A stretch of DNA of 44,880 nt from an uncultured Saprospiraceae bacterium. GTDB lineage: Bacteria; Bacteroidota; Bacteroidia; Chitinophagales; Saprospiraceae. Each line of letters starts with the position of its first letter. Position 1 is the stretch's first letter. The DNA lies in the NCBI GenBank assembly GCA_937934275.1, contig CALHAM010000080.1, positions 1-44,880 on the forward strand, written 5' to 3'. The position numbers were made by a program, and so were the translations under genes. The notes under the pieces were generated by a model. That model saw only the letters and a list, made by a program, of their open reading frames with translations, made no database searches and was not told the DNA's origin. This document shows, piece by piece, positions 44,209 to 44,880 of the stretch.

Positions 44209-44880
44209 ATGTCCGAACTCGCCCTCCAACTCATCGAAAAAAACAAGCAAACCCGCAACCCTGTGCTCGACCTCGGCAAATGCGGTCTCACCCACCTGCC
44301 CGACGAGATCGGCGACTGCACCTGGCTCGAAACCCTCATCCTGAGCAACAGGTGGTGGGAATACGACGAGGAGCAAAAAAAATGGGTAAGCAAAACAAGC
44401 CAGAACAAAGGCGAAGAAAACCGCCTCGAAGCGCTGCCCGCACGCCTTGCCCTACTGAAAGGTTTGAAAAAGTTATTCATTGGTGGTGAACTCTTTAATG
44501 AATGGTCACTGTCTGACCTCAGCCCGCTCAGACAATTGACCCAGTTGAAAACGCTCGACTGCTCCGGCACCTCGGTGAGCGACCTCAGCCCGCTCAGCCA
44601 ATTGACCCAGTTGCAAACGCTCAACTGCTCCTTCACCTCGGTGAGCGACCTCAGCCCGCTCAGCCAATTGACCCAGTTGCAATCGCTCGAATGCTCCCAC
44701 ACCCAGGTGAGCGACCTCAGCCCGCTCAGCCAATTGACCCAGTTGCAAGATCTCCGATGCTCCTTCACCCAGGTGAGCGACCTCAGCCCGCTGAGCCAAT
44801 TGACCCAGTTGCAAACGCTCTACTGCGGCGGCACCCGGGTGAGCGACCTCAGCCCGCTGAGCCAATTGACCCAGTTGCAA
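44209..44880 (+). CDS. Leucine-rich-repeat protein, Roco-like N-terminus (cut by window end)
   Basis: 224 codons are present and the reading frame runs off the window. The start MSELALQLIEKNKQTRNPVL, then LDLGKCGLTHLPDEIG and WLETLILSN, resembles the opening of bacterial Roco (LRR-Roc-COR) GTPases found in Saprospirales and cyanobacteria. The Roc/COR part would lie downstream and is not visible, so that identity is inference. From residue 103 the protein is a tandem array of 22-residue LRRs (DLSPLSQLTQLQTLNCSFTS, then VS), encoded by near-identical 66-bp units. No signal peptide is seen, so it is probably cytoplasmic. The ATG at 44209 is the best start: it gives the Roco-type opening, and the region upstream looks non-coding. 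Confidence 0.8.
   Translation, partial: MSELALQLIEKNKQTRNPVLDLGKCGLTHLPDEIGDCTWLETLILSNRWWEYDEEQKKWVSKTSQNKGEENRLEALPARLALLKGLKKLFIGGELFNEWSLSDLSPLRQLTQLKTLDCSGTSVSDLSPLSQLTQLQTLNCSFTSVSDLSPLSQLTQLQSLECSHTQVSDLSPLSQLTQLQDLRCSFTQVSDLSPLSQLTQLQTLYCGGTRVSDLSPLSQLTQLQ
44515..44880 (+). repeat. 66-bp tandem repeats encoding LRRs
   Basis: Units begin at 44515, 44581, 44647, 44713, 44779 and 44845 (the last is partial). Each unit codes for 22 residues. About 40 bases per unit are nearly invariant (GACCTCAGCCCGCT, CAATTGACCCAGTTG). Changes cluster in codons 13, 15, 17, 18 and 20, with two more in the first unit (codons 6 and 12). The array continues past the window. Confidence 0.95.

Noticed and set aside
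44202-44880. Two long open frames on the minus strand (44202-44768 and 44506-44880) with repetitive translations.
   Set aside because: They are mirror frames of the LRR repeat, kept open because the 66-bp unit has no stop on that strand. The plus-strand frame gives a proper LRR with family-like N-terminus.
44515-44880. Regular repeats that could be taken for a CRISPR array.
   Set aside because: Units are 66 bp head-to-tail without unique spacers, in frame with a leucine-rich protein.

Overview
The window reads as a chromosomal segment of a moderately GC-rich member of the Bacteroidota, probably near Saprospirales/Chitinophagales. Direct signs are two secreted enzymes with C-terminal type IX secretion (T9SS) sorting domains, Bacteroidota-type promoter elements (TAnnTTTG, one with a canonical TTTG 17 bases upstream), few Shine-Dalgarno sequences, a Bacteroidota-style ParC, and the start of a leucine-rich-repeat protein resembling the N-terminus of bacterial Roco proteins. 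The lineage is inferred from these features, not from a marker-gene comparison. No phage, insertion sequence, tRNA, rRNA or CRISPR array is visible. Coding density is very high and several convergent gene pairs overlap at their stop codons.

Layout. 1-6.4 kb: two secreted zinc peptidases (a reprolysin-like multidomain protease with a T9SS tail, and an M14 carboxypeptidase). 6.4-12.3 kb (minus): a WG-repeat protein, topoisomerase IV subunit A, and a GT2 glycosyltransferase fused to a degenerate sugar-transferase-like membrane region. 12.5-19.3 kb (plus): a PpiD-like folding factor, a conserved protein of unknown function, then TolC, a membrane fusion protein and a small membrane protein, with no efflux pump. 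19.4-24.4 kb: a cytochrome c/SDR pair, D-lactate dehydrogenase, PdxA and leucyl aminopeptidase. 24.5-30.5 kb: a TPR adenylate cyclase, a 945-residue patatin whose catalytic core is interrupted by about eight membrane helices, and a divergent glycine-rich hydrophobic small protein. 30.5-35 kb: a lipoprotein, a FolB fused to a cysteine-rich tail, MtaB and DnaK. 35-44 kb: an AstE/AspA-like deacylase, Kbl, a LytTR regulator, an LptF/G permease, an SRPBCC/GyrI-like protein, a T9SS carboxylesterase and a persulfide-dioxygenase-like/rhodanese protein. 44.2 kb to the end: the LRR protein, cut by the window edge.

Most genes are housekeeping or envelope functions. The more unusual signals are: (i) nearly identical 66-bp LRR repeats at the right edge whose differences are almost all amino-acid changing and sit at predicted exposed concave positions; (ii) the patatin split by a polytopic membrane insertion, next to a class III cyclase; (iii) the FolB-CWC-like fusion; (iv) promoter -7 elements almost abutting start codons, suggesting leaderless mRNAs, two of them directly behind terminator hairpins.
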